Shown in pieces: positions 8,442 to 18,000 of a stretch of 64,000 nt of DNA. The position numbers and the translations under genes are program-made. The DNA is taken from contig CACYNH010000022.1 of NCBI GenBank assembly GCA_902775735.1, forward strand, positions 1-64,000, read 5' to 3'. The stretch is from an uncultured Erysipelotrichaceae bacterium (GTDB lineage Bacteria > Bacillota_I > Bacilli_A > Erysipelotrichales > Erysipelotrichaceae). The notes under the pieces were generated by a model. That model made no database searches. It saw only the letters and a list, made by a program, of their open reading frames with translations, and was not told where the DNA came from. Every line of letters starts with the position of its first letter. Position 1 is the first letter of the stretch.

Positions 8442-9617
8442 TTAGAGAAGCACAAAGAGCCAGTGGGCCGCAATGCCGGCGCAAAGGCCGCCGAGTGTGT
8501 GGCTGAGGATCGCCTTGCCGATCAGGGGTTTGCAGTTGAGGGAATCCATCATGGAGGCGTGAGTGGAAAGATAGCCGCTCCAGCACATGCACATGGCGGT
8601 AAAGACCGCGATGTCGCCGGGGCTGAGAAGTCCTTTGGAAGCCAGTGTCGCCGTCAGGCTCAGAGCCGCTCCCGCCGCACCGAGCGAAGTGACCGGAACG
8701 CCGATTGCCTCAGGCGAGGAAAAGCCGAACATCGGTTTGAGAATGAAATCGATTTTCGAAGCAAGTGTTGGTAAAAGCCGGATGCCTTCATAGGCGGCCC
8801 CTGTGTATGTGCCCGCTTCGGAAGGACCGTTGATTAACATCATCACAATTGTGCAGATGATCAGGACGCCGGGAATGATCGAGATGCCCATCTTGACCCC
8901 GCTTTTCCCACCGTCCAGCACGGAAGCCATGATGCGGCTGCCGATGCCGCCGCTGCGGATCGGACGCATGCCTTCGGGAATTGTTCCCCCTTCCTCTTTG
9001 TCATACTGAATGTCCGCTTCATTGCCGTAATACTTTCTTGTGAACACCAGCATGACCCTTGTACTGACGATACTGCCGATAACCGCTCCCAGCAGCCCCA
9101 TGGCGACCGCTTTGCCAAGGGAAACAGACATCACAGGCGAAAGCGCGTACATGTATGTGCATACGATCAGTCCCATGCCGAAGGAAGTGCCAAGATTGGT
9201 CAGCGCGGGGAACTGGTATTTTTTAAAGCAGTGGCGGAAGCGTCTGTCTTCAGTCAGTGTCAGGATTGCAGGATTGTCGGAAAGAAATGTTGTGACAACG
9301 CCGAGAGCCGCGGCCCCGGGCAGTCCGAAGACCGGCGCCATGAGCGGCTGCAGGACGTAATTGGCCAGCGATACAAAGCCGAATTCCGATAAAAGCGATG
9401 AGACGGCGCCCATCAGCACACAGACCGCGGTGATGTAAAGAACCGTGTCAATTAAAAGCCGGTAGGCTGTATTCATCATTGTATTGATCGCGTTGGCCAG
9501 GCCCATCTGCAGCACAAACACACTGAAAAAGCAGAGAAGGACGATTGGAAATATAAAAGTTTCCGGACAGAGTTCCTTCACATAGGAAGATAAATTATCG
9601 TTTTCTTTTTGGTCCAT
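8442..9617 (-). CDS. CD0519/CD1768-type membrane protein with nucleoside-recognition (Gate) domains
   Basis: The 391-residue polytopic protein has about nine to ten hydrophobic helices. Segments such as TTFLSDNPAILTL and GFSSPEAIGVPVTSLGAAGA recall the Gate/nucleoside-recognition family seen in clostridial membrane proteins of unknown function. Such proteins are thought to move small solutes, but no substrate is established. I start at MDQKENDNLS rather than at a GTG eleven codons upstream because the extension is not protein-like; the ribosome site is weak. A terminator follows directly. Confidence 0.75.
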   Translation of the reverse strand: MDQKENDNLSSYVKELCPETFIFPIVLLCFFSVFVLQMGLANAINTMMNTAYRLLIDTVLYITAVCVLMGAVSSLLSEFGFVSLANYVLQPLMAPVFGLPGAAALGVVTTFLSDNPAILTLTEDRRFRHCFKKYQFPALTNLGTSFGMGLIVCTYMYALSPVMSVSLGKAVAMGLLGAVIGSIVSTRVMLVFTRKYYGNEADIQYDKEEGGTIPEGMRPIRSGGIGSRIMASVLDGGKSGVKMGISIIPGVLIICTIVMMLINGPSEAGTYTGAAYEGIRLLPTLASKIDFILKPMFGFSSPEAIGVPVTSLGAAGAALSLTATLASKGLLSPGDIAVFTAMCMCWSGYLSTHASMMDSLNCKPLIGKAILSHTLGGLCAGIAAHWLFVLL

Positions 9618-9725
9618 ATTGAGATGCCTCTGACAGTTACGACTGTCCACTGTTGTTCATTTCCATTGTAACAAAGACGATGGAAAAGCGACACAGTCAG
9701 AAACAGATTTGCACAAAGCGCATAA

Positions 9726-9755
9726 TTGAAGAATCAGGAATACATGGGGTATACT
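9726..9755 (+). promoter_or_regulatory. Promoter of the retron RNA and reverse transcriptase
   Basis: TTGAAG at 9726-9731, an 18-base spacer and TATACT at 9750-9755 predict transcription from about 9762, exactly where the left arm (a1) of the retron RNA begins. Confidence 0.7.
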
Positions 9756-9761
9756 GAAAAC

Positions 9762-9942
9762 GCACCAGCGTTACTCCGGCAATGCCGGTACCGTCAGCGA
9801 GCCGCTGCCGGGATGACAGTCCGCTGAAGCTTCGCCTTCAGCTCAATTCCCGATGCTCGCCGCAGTACAGCACACGTCCCGTGTGCACGCCCCGTAAAGG
9901 GGCTGAACTGCTGCTGCGCTTCAGAATATTCTCAAGTGGTGC
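9762..9942 (+). ncRNA. Retron msr-msd non-coding RNA (predicted)
   Basis: The 341-base gap before the reverse transcriptase folds as a retron template. Arm a1 GCACCA (9762-9767) pairs with a2 TGGTGC (9937-9942), and a1 is followed by GCG, so G9768 is the predicted branching guanosine. In the msr part are hairpins CCGGC/GCCGG (9776-9788), CAGCG/CGCTG (9795-9807) and a longer stem, CGGGA/TCCCG, enclosing GCTGAAG/CTTCAGC (9809-9852). The msd part is a forked stem: GCAGT-A-CAG pairs with CTG-A-ACTGC (9862-9911). It carries two tips, GCACACG/CGTGTGC and GCCCC/GGGGC. The a1/a2 duplex is short for a retron. Family boundaries are inferred by eye. Confidence 0.78.
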
Positions 9943-9958
9943 ATGAAGGGAGGAGTGT

Positions 9959-10891
9959 ATGATCGTCTATCGTGAATTATCCTCCCTTTCGCGTGATCTT
10001 GAAGTGTCTGTAAAGACTCTTTATTCCTTAAGCAATTCCATAAACAGGCATTACCATACCGTGCATATTCCGAAGAAGGACGGAGGCGTGCGCACTCTGC
10101 GGGTTCCCGATCCCCTTCTCAAACATGTGCAGCGGCGCATCGTCCAGGTTCTTTTAGCGCAGAGTGAGATTTCCCCCTACGCCACGGCGTATCATTACGG
10201 AGCTTCCATTAAGAAAAACGCGGCGGTCCATACCGGCAACGAAAAAGTTCTTCGGCTGGACATCCGTCAGTTCTTTGATCACATTCTGTTTTCCCAGGTC
10301 AAAGAGAAGGTCTTCGACTCTGAGCGTTACAGTGAACCCATCCGGGTATTATTGACAATCTTATGCTTTGACGGGGAAACTCTGCCCCAGGGCGCACCCA
10401 CTTCCCCATGGATCTCCAATATCATCCTCAAAGATTTCGACGATGCGGTTTCGGCTTTCTGCCGCTCTAAAGGAATCCATTACAGCCGCTATTGCGATGA
10501 CATGACATTCTCCGGTGAGTTTGATGAAAAGGCACTGAGTGAGTTTGTTTCTGATCAGTTAAAAAAGGAAGGTTTCTTCCTCAACCAGAAAAAGAGCCGT
10601 CTGATGAAGGCTTCTCAGCGTCAGTATACATGCGGGCTGGTTGTCAATGAAAAGGTCTCAGTCCCTTCCGCTGCCCGCCGGAAAATCCGGCAGGAAATGT
10701 ACATGATTCAAAAATACGGTCTTTCCTCCCATCTTGAAGCGGTTCACTTTGAAGGCAGTCAGGAGGAATATCTGAATTCCCTTCTGGGCCGCGTCAATTT
10801 TGTCCTCAGCATTGAAAAGAGAGAAGAGTTTCTGGAATACAGGAAAGCGCTTCTCGGGATGATCCGCAGGAATACGGACAGACACGCATGA
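9959..10891 (+). CDS. Retron reverse transcriptase
   Basis: This 310-residue RNA-directed DNA polymerase has retron hallmarks. NAAVH (87-91) is the retron-specific NAxxH motif. LRLDIRQFF follows with catalytic D101, then QGAPTSPWISN (144-154), RYCDDMTF with D180 and D181, and TCGLVVN (224-230) in the place of the retron VTG motif. There is no maturase or endonuclease domain, which argues against a group II intron. It starts at ATG 9959 behind AAGGGAGGAG, 16 bases after the a2 arm of the RNA, and is followed by a small membrane protein gene. Expected product: a branched RNA-DNA hybrid (msDNA). Confidence 0.93.
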   Translation: MIVYRELSSLSRDLEVSVKTLYSLSNSINRHYHTVHIPKKDGGVRTLRVPDPLLKHVQRRIVQVLLAQSEISPYATAYHYGASIKKNAAVHTGNEKVLRLDIRQFFDHILFSQVKEKVFDSERYSEPIRVLLTILCFDGETLPQGAPTSPWISNIILKDFDDAVSAFCRSKGIHYSRYCDDMTFSGEFDEKALSEFVSDQLKKEGFFLNQKKSRLMKASQRQYTCGLVVNEKVSVPSAARRKIRQEMYMIQKYGLSSHLEAVHFEGSQEEYLNSLLGRVNFVLSIEKREEFLEYRKALLGMIRRNTDRHA

Positions 10892-10894
10892 TGT

Positions 10895-10922
10895 TTGACA
10901 TTCAGACAGGATGTCATAAGAT
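10895..10922 (+). promoter_or_regulatory. Separate promoter with internal dyad before the 59-residue membrane protein
   Basis: TTGACA (10895-10900), a 16-base spacer and TAAGAT (10917-10922) form a strong sigma-A promoter right after the reverse transcriptase stop. The dyad TGACAT/ATGTCA (10896-10901 and 10911-10916) brackets the spacer and could be an operator. Confidence 0.6.
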
Positions 10923-10943
10923 ATTGGAAAACGGAGAACGTAT

Positions 10944-11123
10944 ATGAACAAAGAAACACTGGCAACTGCCGCGGTGAACGCGATTATAGTGGGACTCATC
11001 GGTTATGTGGTTCAGGCCTTCCTCCTGAAGGTTGAACAGGGAGCGGCGTTCAGATTTGCCCTGCTGGTCGGCGTGGCGGCAGGCCTCGGCTATTACCTTG
11101 GCAGGAAAAATCCTAAAAAGTAG
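10944..11123 (+). CDS. 59-residue two-helix membrane protein, candidate retron effector
   Basis: The protein starts MNKETLATAAVNAIIVGLIG, with GGAG seven bases before the ATG. It has two hydrophobic helices (about residues 12-28 and 37-54) joined by a short charged loop, KVEQGAAFR, and a basic tail RKNPKK. It lies 52 bases after the retron reverse transcriptase and is closed by a strong terminator. Two-helix membrane proteins are known effectors of the Ec48 (type IV) retron, but those are longer. I infer that this may be the toxic or membrane-acting partner of this retron. An unrelated small membrane protein is possible, since it also has its own promoter. Confidence 0.7.
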   Translation: MNKETLATAAVNAIIVGLIGYVVQAFLLKVEQGAAFRFALLVGVAAGLGYYLGRKNPKK

Positions 11124-11129
11124 AAACTT

Positions 11130-11160
11130 CAGGGATCATGATGAAGATCCCTGATTTTTT
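11130..11160 (+). terminator. Terminator closing the retron locus
   Basis: The perfect stem CAGGGATC/GATCCCTG is followed by ATTTTTTATT. Confidence 0.93.
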
Positions 11161-11213
11161 ATTAAACTGGCCTTTTTCCCTGAAGCCTGCGCTGAAAAAG
11201 TTCATAAATGTGC

Positions 11214-11244
11214 TTGACTGCACCCTAAGGGTACGGCTTACGGT
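11214..11244 (+). promoter_or_regulatory. MerR-type promoter with operator in a 19-base spacer
   Basis: TTGACT (11214-11219) and TACGGT (11239-11244) are 19 bases apart, and the palindrome ACCCTAAGGGT (11222-11232) sits in the spacer. This overlong spacer with a central operator is the classic MerR-family autoregulated layout. Confidence 0.7.
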
Positions 11245-11263
11245 ATGGGCAGGAGGTGTTCCC

Positions 11264-12124
11264 ATGTATATTAACGAAATCAGCGCAATCACAGAAACAA
11301 CAAAGAAAGCGATCGAGTATTACTGCGAAAAAGGACTGCTGAAGCCGGAGCAGTCGGAAAACGGATACCGTGTTTTCACTGAGGAGGATGTTTCATTGTT
11401 AAAGAAGATTTCCACCCTGCGCAGGCTTGGTCTCTCCGTCGGACAGATTCAGGACATCCTTAACGGGAATGAGGCAGAAGCTTTTTCCAAAGCCCTTCAG
11501 AAACAAAACAGCGCCATTGAAGAGCTGCGTGAGCAGAATGAACTGCTCAGAGAACTCAGTAAAGGCGGAAACTGGGAAAACATCAGGAACAGGACCAAAG
11601 CAATGGAAACCAGAAAGACCATCACGGACAGACTCACGGAATCTTTTCCCGGTCCCTACGGAAAGTTCCTTGCCGTGCATTTCGGCAGATTTCTCAGAGA
11701 GCCGCTTCAGAGTGAAGAAGCGAAGAGTGCTTATCGTGAAATCCTGGAGTTTCTGGATAGCACACAGTTTGAGATTCCGGATGACCTGGAGGAATTCATG
11801 GACGAACTTTCAAAAGATCCGGCGATCGATGAGGTGAGTGAAGCGTCTGAACAGGCCCTTTCTTCCGCTGCTGAAGATCCGGAAAGCTGGCTGCAGGCAA
11901 ACAGTGAAATCGTTGAGCAGTACATGCAGTTCGTTCAGTCGGAAGAATACAGAAACTCACCCGCGTACAGACTGAAGGAAGCACTGAAGAGCTTCTGTGA
12001 GGAATCCGGATATTATAATGTTTTCATTCCTGCCATGCGCAAACTCAGCCCTGCCTATGACGCGTATCAGACAAAACTGCATGAAGCAGATCAGGCCTTT
12101 ATGGAAAAATGGTCCGGGAAGTGA
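11264..12124 (+). CDS. MerR-family transcriptional regulator
   Basis: The 286-residue protein begins MYINEISAITETTKKAIEYY with GGAGGTG upstream. Residues 1-70 are a MerR winged helix (KGLLKPEQSENGYRVFTEED) followed by a coiled-coil dimerisation helix at about 75-110. The remaining 170 residues are helical, acidic and free of Cys clusters, so it is not a metal sensor of the classical type, and the ligand is unknown. The promoter in front has a MerR operator, so it probably regulates itself. No drug pump lies beside it; the neighbour upstream is the retron. Confidence 0.85.
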   Translation: MYINEISAITETTKKAIEYYCEKGLLKPEQSENGYRVFTEEDVSLLKKISTLRRLGLSVGQIQDILNGNEAEAFSKALQKQNSAIEELREQNELLRELSKGGNWENIRNRTKAMETRKTITDRLTESFPGPYGKFLAVHFGRFLREPLQSEEAKSAYREILEFLDSTQFEIPDDLEEFMDELSKDPAIDEVSEASEQALSSAAEDPESWLQANSEIVEQYMQFVQSEEYRNSPAYRLKEALKSFCEESGYYNVFIPAMRKLSPAYDAYQTKLHEADQAFMEKWSGK

Positions 12125-12135
12125 TCCCGGGCCAT
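12104..12135 (-). terminator. Terminator of the glnA-purF operon
   Basis: ATGGCCCGGG/CCCGGACCAT (one mismatch) is followed on the minus strand by TTTTTCC. It overlaps the end of the convergent MerR gene. Confidence 0.8.
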
Positions 12136-12145
12136 TTGTCTGTCT

Positions 12146-13552
12146 TCATATTTCCGACAGCTTTCTTTCGAAGCGGTTTTTGCCGGAACTGCGGGGAACT
12201 TCCGTCGGATAGTTTCCGTCAAAGCAGGCACTGCAGTAAGAATGCGGGCACAGCTCACGAAGACTTTCCAGCGGCAGATAGCCAAGTGAATCCGCGCCGA
12301 TCATGCGGGCGGTATCCTCCGGGCTGTGATGGGCGGCGATCAGATTCCCGCTTGAATCTATGTCGGTTCCGTAGAAACACGGATGCAGAAACGGCGGTGC
12401 GCAGACCCGCAGATGAACTTCCTTCGCGCCCGCTTCCCTGAGAAGAGAAACAATCCTTTCAGCGGTGGTGCCGCGGACGATGGAATCGTCAATCAGCACC
12501 GCTTTTTTGTTTCTGACGCAGGATTCCGTCACGGACAGCTTGATCCGGACCTGGTCATTGCGGTGATCCGGCGCGATGAATGTCCGGCCGATGTACTTGT
12601 TTTTGATCAGGGCGTTTTCAAACGGAATGCCGGAAGCGCGGCTGTAGCCGATCGCCGCGTCAATTCCCGAATCCGGCACGCCGATCACAAGATCCGCGCC
12701 GACCGGATTGATTCCGGCAAGAATCTCCCCTGCCTTTACACGCGAGGCATGAACAGACATGCCGTCGATGACTGAATCAGGTCTGGCAAAGTAGATATAT
12801 TCGAAAATGCAGAATCTCTGTTCCGCTTTATGGCAGTGTTCCGTGCGGGAAATGATTCCATTTTTGGTAAAGACGAGGATTTCCCCGGGCATGAGATCAC
12901 GGATCAGTGTTCCTCCGGCAGCGGCGATGGCGCAGCTTTCGGAAGCGATGAGATATGTCCCGTCTTCTCTTTTCCCATAACAAAGGGGCCGGAAGCCATG
13001 CGGATCGCGGGCCGCAATCAGCTTGCGGGGCGACATGAGCACAAGCGAGTAAGCTCCTTCAAAGCTGTTCATCGCTTCGCTTAAGGCGTCTTCAATGCTG
13101 GGCACCCTGAGCCTGTGCCCGGTGATGAGATAGGCAATGGTTTCGGTGTCGCTGGTCGTATGGAAAATGGCGCCGGACAGCTCCAGTCTGTCGCGCAGTT
13201 TCGCAGCGTTGGCAAGATTGCCGTTATGGGCGAGTGCCATTCTTCCCTTCTGGTGATTGACCAGAAGCGGCTGAACATTGGCCGCCGCGTTTGAGCCGGT
13301 TGTGGCATAGCGTGTATGGCCGACAGCCATACAGCCCTCAGGAAAAGCGTTCAGAGCCTGTTCATTGAAAACTTCCGAAACAAGGCCGGGCGCTTTATGG
13401 CACACAAAGGTGCCGTCATCATTGATGACAATTCCGCAGCTCTCCTGGCCTCTGTGCTGCAAAGCGTAAAGTCCGGCGCAGACAATCCTGCTGACATCAG
13501 ACGGATGATCTGCGAAAACGCCGAACACGCCGCATTCTTCATGGATACTCAT
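12146..13552 (-). CDS. purF: Amidophosphoribosyltransferase
   Basis: This enzyme makes phosphoribosylamine from PRPP and glutamine, the first step of purine synthesis. The sequence MSIHEECGVFGVF places the N-terminal nucleophile Cys at residue 7 after a short propeptide. The PRPP loop is VLIDDSIVRGTT and the end carries YCSACFDGNYP, as in the Fe-S-containing Bacillus-type enzymes. At 468 residues it has normal length. It is the last gene of the glnA-ANTAR-gltB-gltD operon, 16 bases after gltD. No other pur gene lies near, so its coupling is to glutamine supply rather than to a purine operon. Confidence 0.96.
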   Translation of the reverse strand: MSIHEECGVFGVFADHPSDVSRIVCAGLYALQHRGQESCGIVINDDGTFVCHKAPGLVSEVFNEQALNAFPEGCMAVGHTRYATTGSNAAANVQPLLVNHQKGRMALAHNGNLANAAKLRDRLELSGAIFHTTSDTETIAYLITGHRLRVPSIEDALSEAMNSFEGAYSLVLMSPRKLIAARDPHGFRPLCYGKREDGTYLIASESCAIAAAGGTLIRDLMPGEILVFTKNGIISRTEHCHKAEQRFCIFEYIYFARPDSVIDGMSVHASRVKAGEILAGINPVGADLVIGVPDSGIDAAIGYSRASGIPFENALIKNKYIGRTFIAPDHRNDQVRIKLSVTESCVRNKKAVLIDDSIVRGTTAERIVSLLREAGAKEVHLRVCAPPFLHPCFYGTDIDSSGNLIAAHHSPEDTARMIGADSLGYLPLESLRELCPHSYCSACFDGNYPTEVPRSSGKNRFERKLSEI

Positions 13553-13568
13553 TTCATCGCCCCGCTCT

Positions 13569-15020
13569 TCAGATCAGATTGGTATATCCCATCATCCACT
13601 CATCCGCTTCCCTTGCGCATTCCAGTCCTTCCTTTATTGCCCAGACAACAAGGGATGCTCCCCTGTGCATGTCGCCGCAGCTGAAGATGCCCTCCACGCT
13701 TGAGGCATAGCTGTTTTCTTCTGAAGCCACTGTATTGCGTGCGCTCAGCTCAATTCCCATTGAAAGCGGCAGTTCTGTTTCGCAGCCGGTGAAACCGGCG
13801 GCGATGATCAGCAGATCGCAGGGAAGGATTTCTCTTTCCTCACTGAGCACCGGCCTGCCTTCCTCAAAACGGATGGAGGCTGTTTCCACTGCCTTCAGCA
13901 CGCCCTCTTCCGCGATCAGGGAAGTGACTGTTTTTGAGAAGATTCGGGGATCCTTTCCAAAGACATGGGCCGCTTCTTCCTGCCCGTAATCGGTTTTCAG
14001 CACCTTCGGCCACTCAGGCCAGGGGTTGTCTTCTCTTCTTTCCAGAGGCGGGGAAGGCATCATTTCGATCTGGATCACGGAAGCGCATTTCTGGCGGATG
14101 GCAGTGGCCACGCAGTCATTGCCGGTGTCCCCGCCGCCGAGAATCACAATGTTTCTGCCTTCCGCGTTCACAGCCGGCAGACCGGGAAGACTCCTGGTTG
14201 TTTCGGAAAGATAGTCGACGGCTTTGATCACTCCTTTGGTTCCTTCAATTCCTTCAATGTCCGGCATTCTTGCCTGTGAAGCGCCGCAGGCAAGGATCAC
14301 GGCGTCGTATGTTTCTTTTAATTCCTGCAGGGAAATATCCTTTCCGGCACAGACGCCGGTGCGGAACTCCACGCCTTCTTCCGCCATGAGGGCAATCCTG
14401 CGCGCAATGACTTTTTTATCAAGCTTCATATTAGGAATCCCGAACATCAGCAGACCGCCGGGTTTCTCATTTCTTTCAAAGACGGTCACGTGATGGCCTC
14501 TATGGTTCAGGCGGTAAGCCGCCGCCAGACCTGAGGGACCGCTGCCGATGACGGCCACTTTCTTTGAAGAGCGGACCGGGATCTCTGCCGGTCTGATCAG
14601 GTTCTGAGCGAAACCGGTTTCGGCAAGCCAGCGCTCGTTGTCCCTGACTGTGACCGGTTCGCCGTCATATCCGTTGATGCATGCCTTTTCGCACAAGGCG
14701 GGACACACTCTGCCGGTGAATTCGGGAAACGGATTTGTCTTGAGCAGTCTTCTTAAAGCGTGCTCATCATTTTCGCGGTAAATCTGGTCATTCCATTCCG
14801 GGATCAGATTGTGAAGCGGACAGCCGGTGACCATCCCCTTCAGTCTGATCGCCGACTGGCAGTAGGGAACGCCGCAGTTCATACAGCGGGCGGCCTGTTT
14901 CCGTCTTTCTTCCGTTTTTGAGGAAAGGCGGATCTCGTTATAGTCATTGATTCTTTCGGAGCATGCGCGCTCGCTGTCTTCTCTTCTTGAGTAGAGAAGA
15001 AATCCGTCCGGTTTTCCCAT
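13569..15020 (-). CDS. gltD: Glutamate synthase small subunit
   Basis: The 483-residue NADPH-oxidising subunit of GOGAT feeds electrons through FAD and Fe-S centres to GltB. The N-terminal Cys motifs CMNCGVPYC and GCPLHNLIPEWN are present. So are the FAD fold VAVIGSGPSGLAAAYRL and the NADPH fold NIVILGGGDTGNDCVATA. The last residues keep the FAD contact IFSCGDMHRGASLVVWAI. I start at the second ATG of ATGATG because GGAGG then lies six bases upstream. It overlaps the gltB stop codon, indicating translational coupling. Confidence 0.96.
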   Translation of the reverse strand: MGKPDGFLLYSRREDSERACSERINDYNEIRLSSKTEERRKQAARCMNCGVPYCQSAIRLKGMVTGCPLHNLIPEWNDQIYRENDEHALRRLLKTNPFPEFTGRVCPALCEKACINGYDGEPVTVRDNERWLAETGFAQNLIRPAEIPVRSSKKVAVIGSGPSGLAAAYRLNHRGHHVTVFERNEKPGGLLMFGIPNMKLDKKVIARRIALMAEEGVEFRTGVCAGKDISLQELKETYDAVILACGASQARMPDIEGIEGTKGVIKAVDYLSETTRSLPGLPAVNAEGRNIVILGGGDTGNDCVATAIRQKCASVIQIEMMPSPPLERREDNPWPEWPKVLKTDYGQEEAAHVFGKDPRIFSKTVTSLIAEEGVLKAVETASIRFEEGRPVLSEEREILPCDLLIIAAGFTGCETELPLSMGIELSARNTVASEENSYASSVEGIFSCGDMHRGASLVVWAIKEGLECAREADEWMMGYTNLI

Positions 15021-18000
15021 CATGCACCTCCGTGTGTCCGCGTCAGTTCGGCAAAAGCCGCCATTTCGGCGTTCTGCCGGCTGATGCCCTGCTCTTCGTA
15101 ATGGGAGATTCTTTCGACGATTGCCTGGTATGGCGCCGCGATGATCTTCTTGAAATGCGGCAGCCATTCCTCTTCATTGTCCAGAATCTTCCTTGCCTTG
15201 GGTGATCCGGTTTCCCGGTAATAGTCCTCCAGGATTTCCCGCAGCTGATGGATATCGTATCTGTCTGTGACTTCCTTTAAAACAAGCGGTCCGGAACTGA
15301 TCCGGCGGTACAGGCTGTGGTGTTCATCGAGCACATAGGCGATGCCCCCGCTCATGCCGGCCGCGAAGTTCTTTCCGGTTTCCCCGAGAATGACGGCAAC
15401 GCCGCCGGTCATGTATTCAAGCCCATGGTCGCCGCATCCTTCACAGACGGCTCTCGCGCCGCTGTTGCGCACACAGAAACGCTCGCCCGCGATGCCGGCG
15501 AAATAGGCGGTTCCCCCTGTTGCCCCATAGAGAGCGACGTTGCCGGTGATGATATTCTGATCCCATTCGAAGGAGGCGTCCTCTTTGGGATGAATGATGA
15601 TCTTTCCGCCCGAGAGTCCCTTTCCCACGTAGTCATTGGCGTCGCCTTGCAGCTTCAGCGTCAGTCCTTTGGGAATGAAGGCGCCGAATGACTGGCCGGC
15701 GGAGCCTGTGCATTCCACGGTCCATGTATCGTCCGGTTCCGGTTCTCTGCGTGTCTGAATGATTTCTGAGCCGAGCAGTGTTCCCGCTGTGCGGTCAGAT
15801 GCGTTCAGCTGAATCCGGATCTGTCTTTTCTTCTTTGACTTCAGGCAGGAATGATACCAGGGAATCAGGGTTTTCATGTCGGCTGTGTTTTCCAGGCCGA
15901 AATCAAACTCATGCCCTTTTGTACAGTGGAGAGGAAGGCTTTCCTTCAGTTCTTCCGCGTACGGCATGCCGGACGGTGTGATCAGCAGATCGCTTCTGCC
16001 GATGAGTTCATCCATGGTCCGGATTCCGAGGGAAGCCATGATACGGCGGACTTCTTCGGCGATCATCAGCATATAGTTCATGACATGTTCCGGTTTTCCT
16101 TTGAAGCGGGCGCGGAGGGCCTCGTTCTGGGTCGCGATGCCGAACGGACATGTGTCTTTTGAACAGACCCGCATCATCATGCAGCCAAGGGAAACGAGGG
16201 GTCCGCTGGCAAAGCCGAACTCCTCGGCGCCGAGCATCGCCGCAATCGCGACGTCGCGGCCGCTCATGAGTTTGCCGTCTGCCTGCAGGATGACATGTTC
16301 ACGGAGATTGTTTTCGGCAAGGCAGCGGTGGGCTTCGATGATTCCCGCTTCCCATGGCAGGCCGGCGTGATGAATTGAGCTGTACGGCGCGGCGCCGGTA
16401 CCGCCGTCACTGGACGAGATGAGAATGACCCCTGCTCCGGCTTTGGCGACGCCGCAGGCAACGGTGCCGACTCCCTTTTCGCTGACAAGCTTGACGGAAA
16501 TGCGGGCATTGCGGTTTGCGTTTTTCAGGTCATAGATCAGCTGGGCCAGATCCTCGATCGAGTAGATATCGTGATGAGGCGGCGGCGAGATCAGGGCGAC
16601 GCCGGGCGTTGAGCAGCGGGTCGCGGCAACCCATGGATAGACCTTGTTTGCCGGCAGGTGCCCTCCTTCTCCGGGTTTTGCGCCCTGGGCCATCTTGATC
16701 TGGATTTCCTTCGCGCTGTTCAGGTATTCAATATTGACGCCGAAGCGGCCGGAAGCGATCTGCTTGACGGCGGAATTGCGGATGGTTCCGAAACGCGCCG
16801 GATCTTCTCCGCCCTCGCCTGTATTGGAGCGGGCGCCGAGCCGGTTCATGGCTTCCGCCATTGTTTCGTGGGCTTCTTTTGAAATGGAGCCGAAGGACAT
16901 GGCGCCGGTATTGAAGCGCTTCACGATTTCTTCTGCCGCCTCGACTTCTTCAAGCGGTACCGGAACCTTGTCTTTGACAAAAGAATATGTGTCGCGCAGA
17001 TGATGCGGCGACATGGCGTACAGCAGCTCTGTGTAATGTTCAAAATCTTCGTATTTTCCGCTTCTGCAGGCTGTCTGAAGGGCCGTGATCACTTCCGGTG
17101 AATAGAGATGGCTTTCGGCCGCGTGATTGGAACGCAGACCATGGCTGCCGGTGGAATCGAGGGTCGTGTCAACCGAAAGGCCGAGCGGATCAAAGGCGTG
17201 GGAATGGCGGTAGAGAATATCCTTTTCAATGTCATGGATTGTGATGGGTCCGCCGTCGGAAACAGTGCCGGAGAAATACCTGTCAATCACATCGTCACTG
17301 AGGCCAAGCGATTCAAAGATTCTCGCAGACTGGTAGGACTGGATGGTGGAGACGCCCATTTTGGCGGCGATTTTGACAATGCCGTCACGGATGGCGCTGT
17401 TGTAGTCGTCGATGGCGGTGTGATAGTCCTTGTCGAGAATGCCAAGGTCAATCAGCTCAACGATGCACTCCTGGGCAAGATAGGGATGAACGGCTCCGGC
17501 GCCGAATCCGAGCAGGGCGGCGCAGTCATGGACGGTGCATGGTTCCCCGCTCTCCACGATCAGCGACACCTTTGTGCATTTTTTTGTGCGCACCATGTGC
17601 TGTTCAGCCGCCGAAACCGCCAGCAGGGCCGGGATGGGCAGATGGTTTTCATCGACGCCGCGGTCGCTTAAAACAAGAATGTTCGCCCCGGCCGTATAAG
17701 CCCTGTCGCAGCTGAAGCACAGCTGTTCCACGGCTTTTTCCAGTGATGTGCTGGGATAGTACAGCATACTGATCACGGCGCACTTCAGGCCGGGCTGGTT
17801 CAGCGCCTTGATCTTCATCATGTCGGTGCCGGTCAGGATCGGATTGTTGATTTCAAGAACCCCGCAGTTGGCGCTTTTCTCTTCGAGAAGATTTCCCTGC
17901 GAGCCGAGATAGACGGCTGTGTCGGTGACGATTTTTTCCCGGATCGAGTCAATCGGCGGATTGGTCACCTGGGCAAAGCGCTGGTAAAAGTAACCGGACA

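Noticed and set aside
9959-10891. Group II intron or diversity-generating retroelement
   Set aside because: The reverse transcriptase lacks a maturase/endonuclease part, there is no intron domain V-like hairpin downstream, and no template/variable repeat pair is visible. The NAAVH motif and upstream folded RNA fit a retron.
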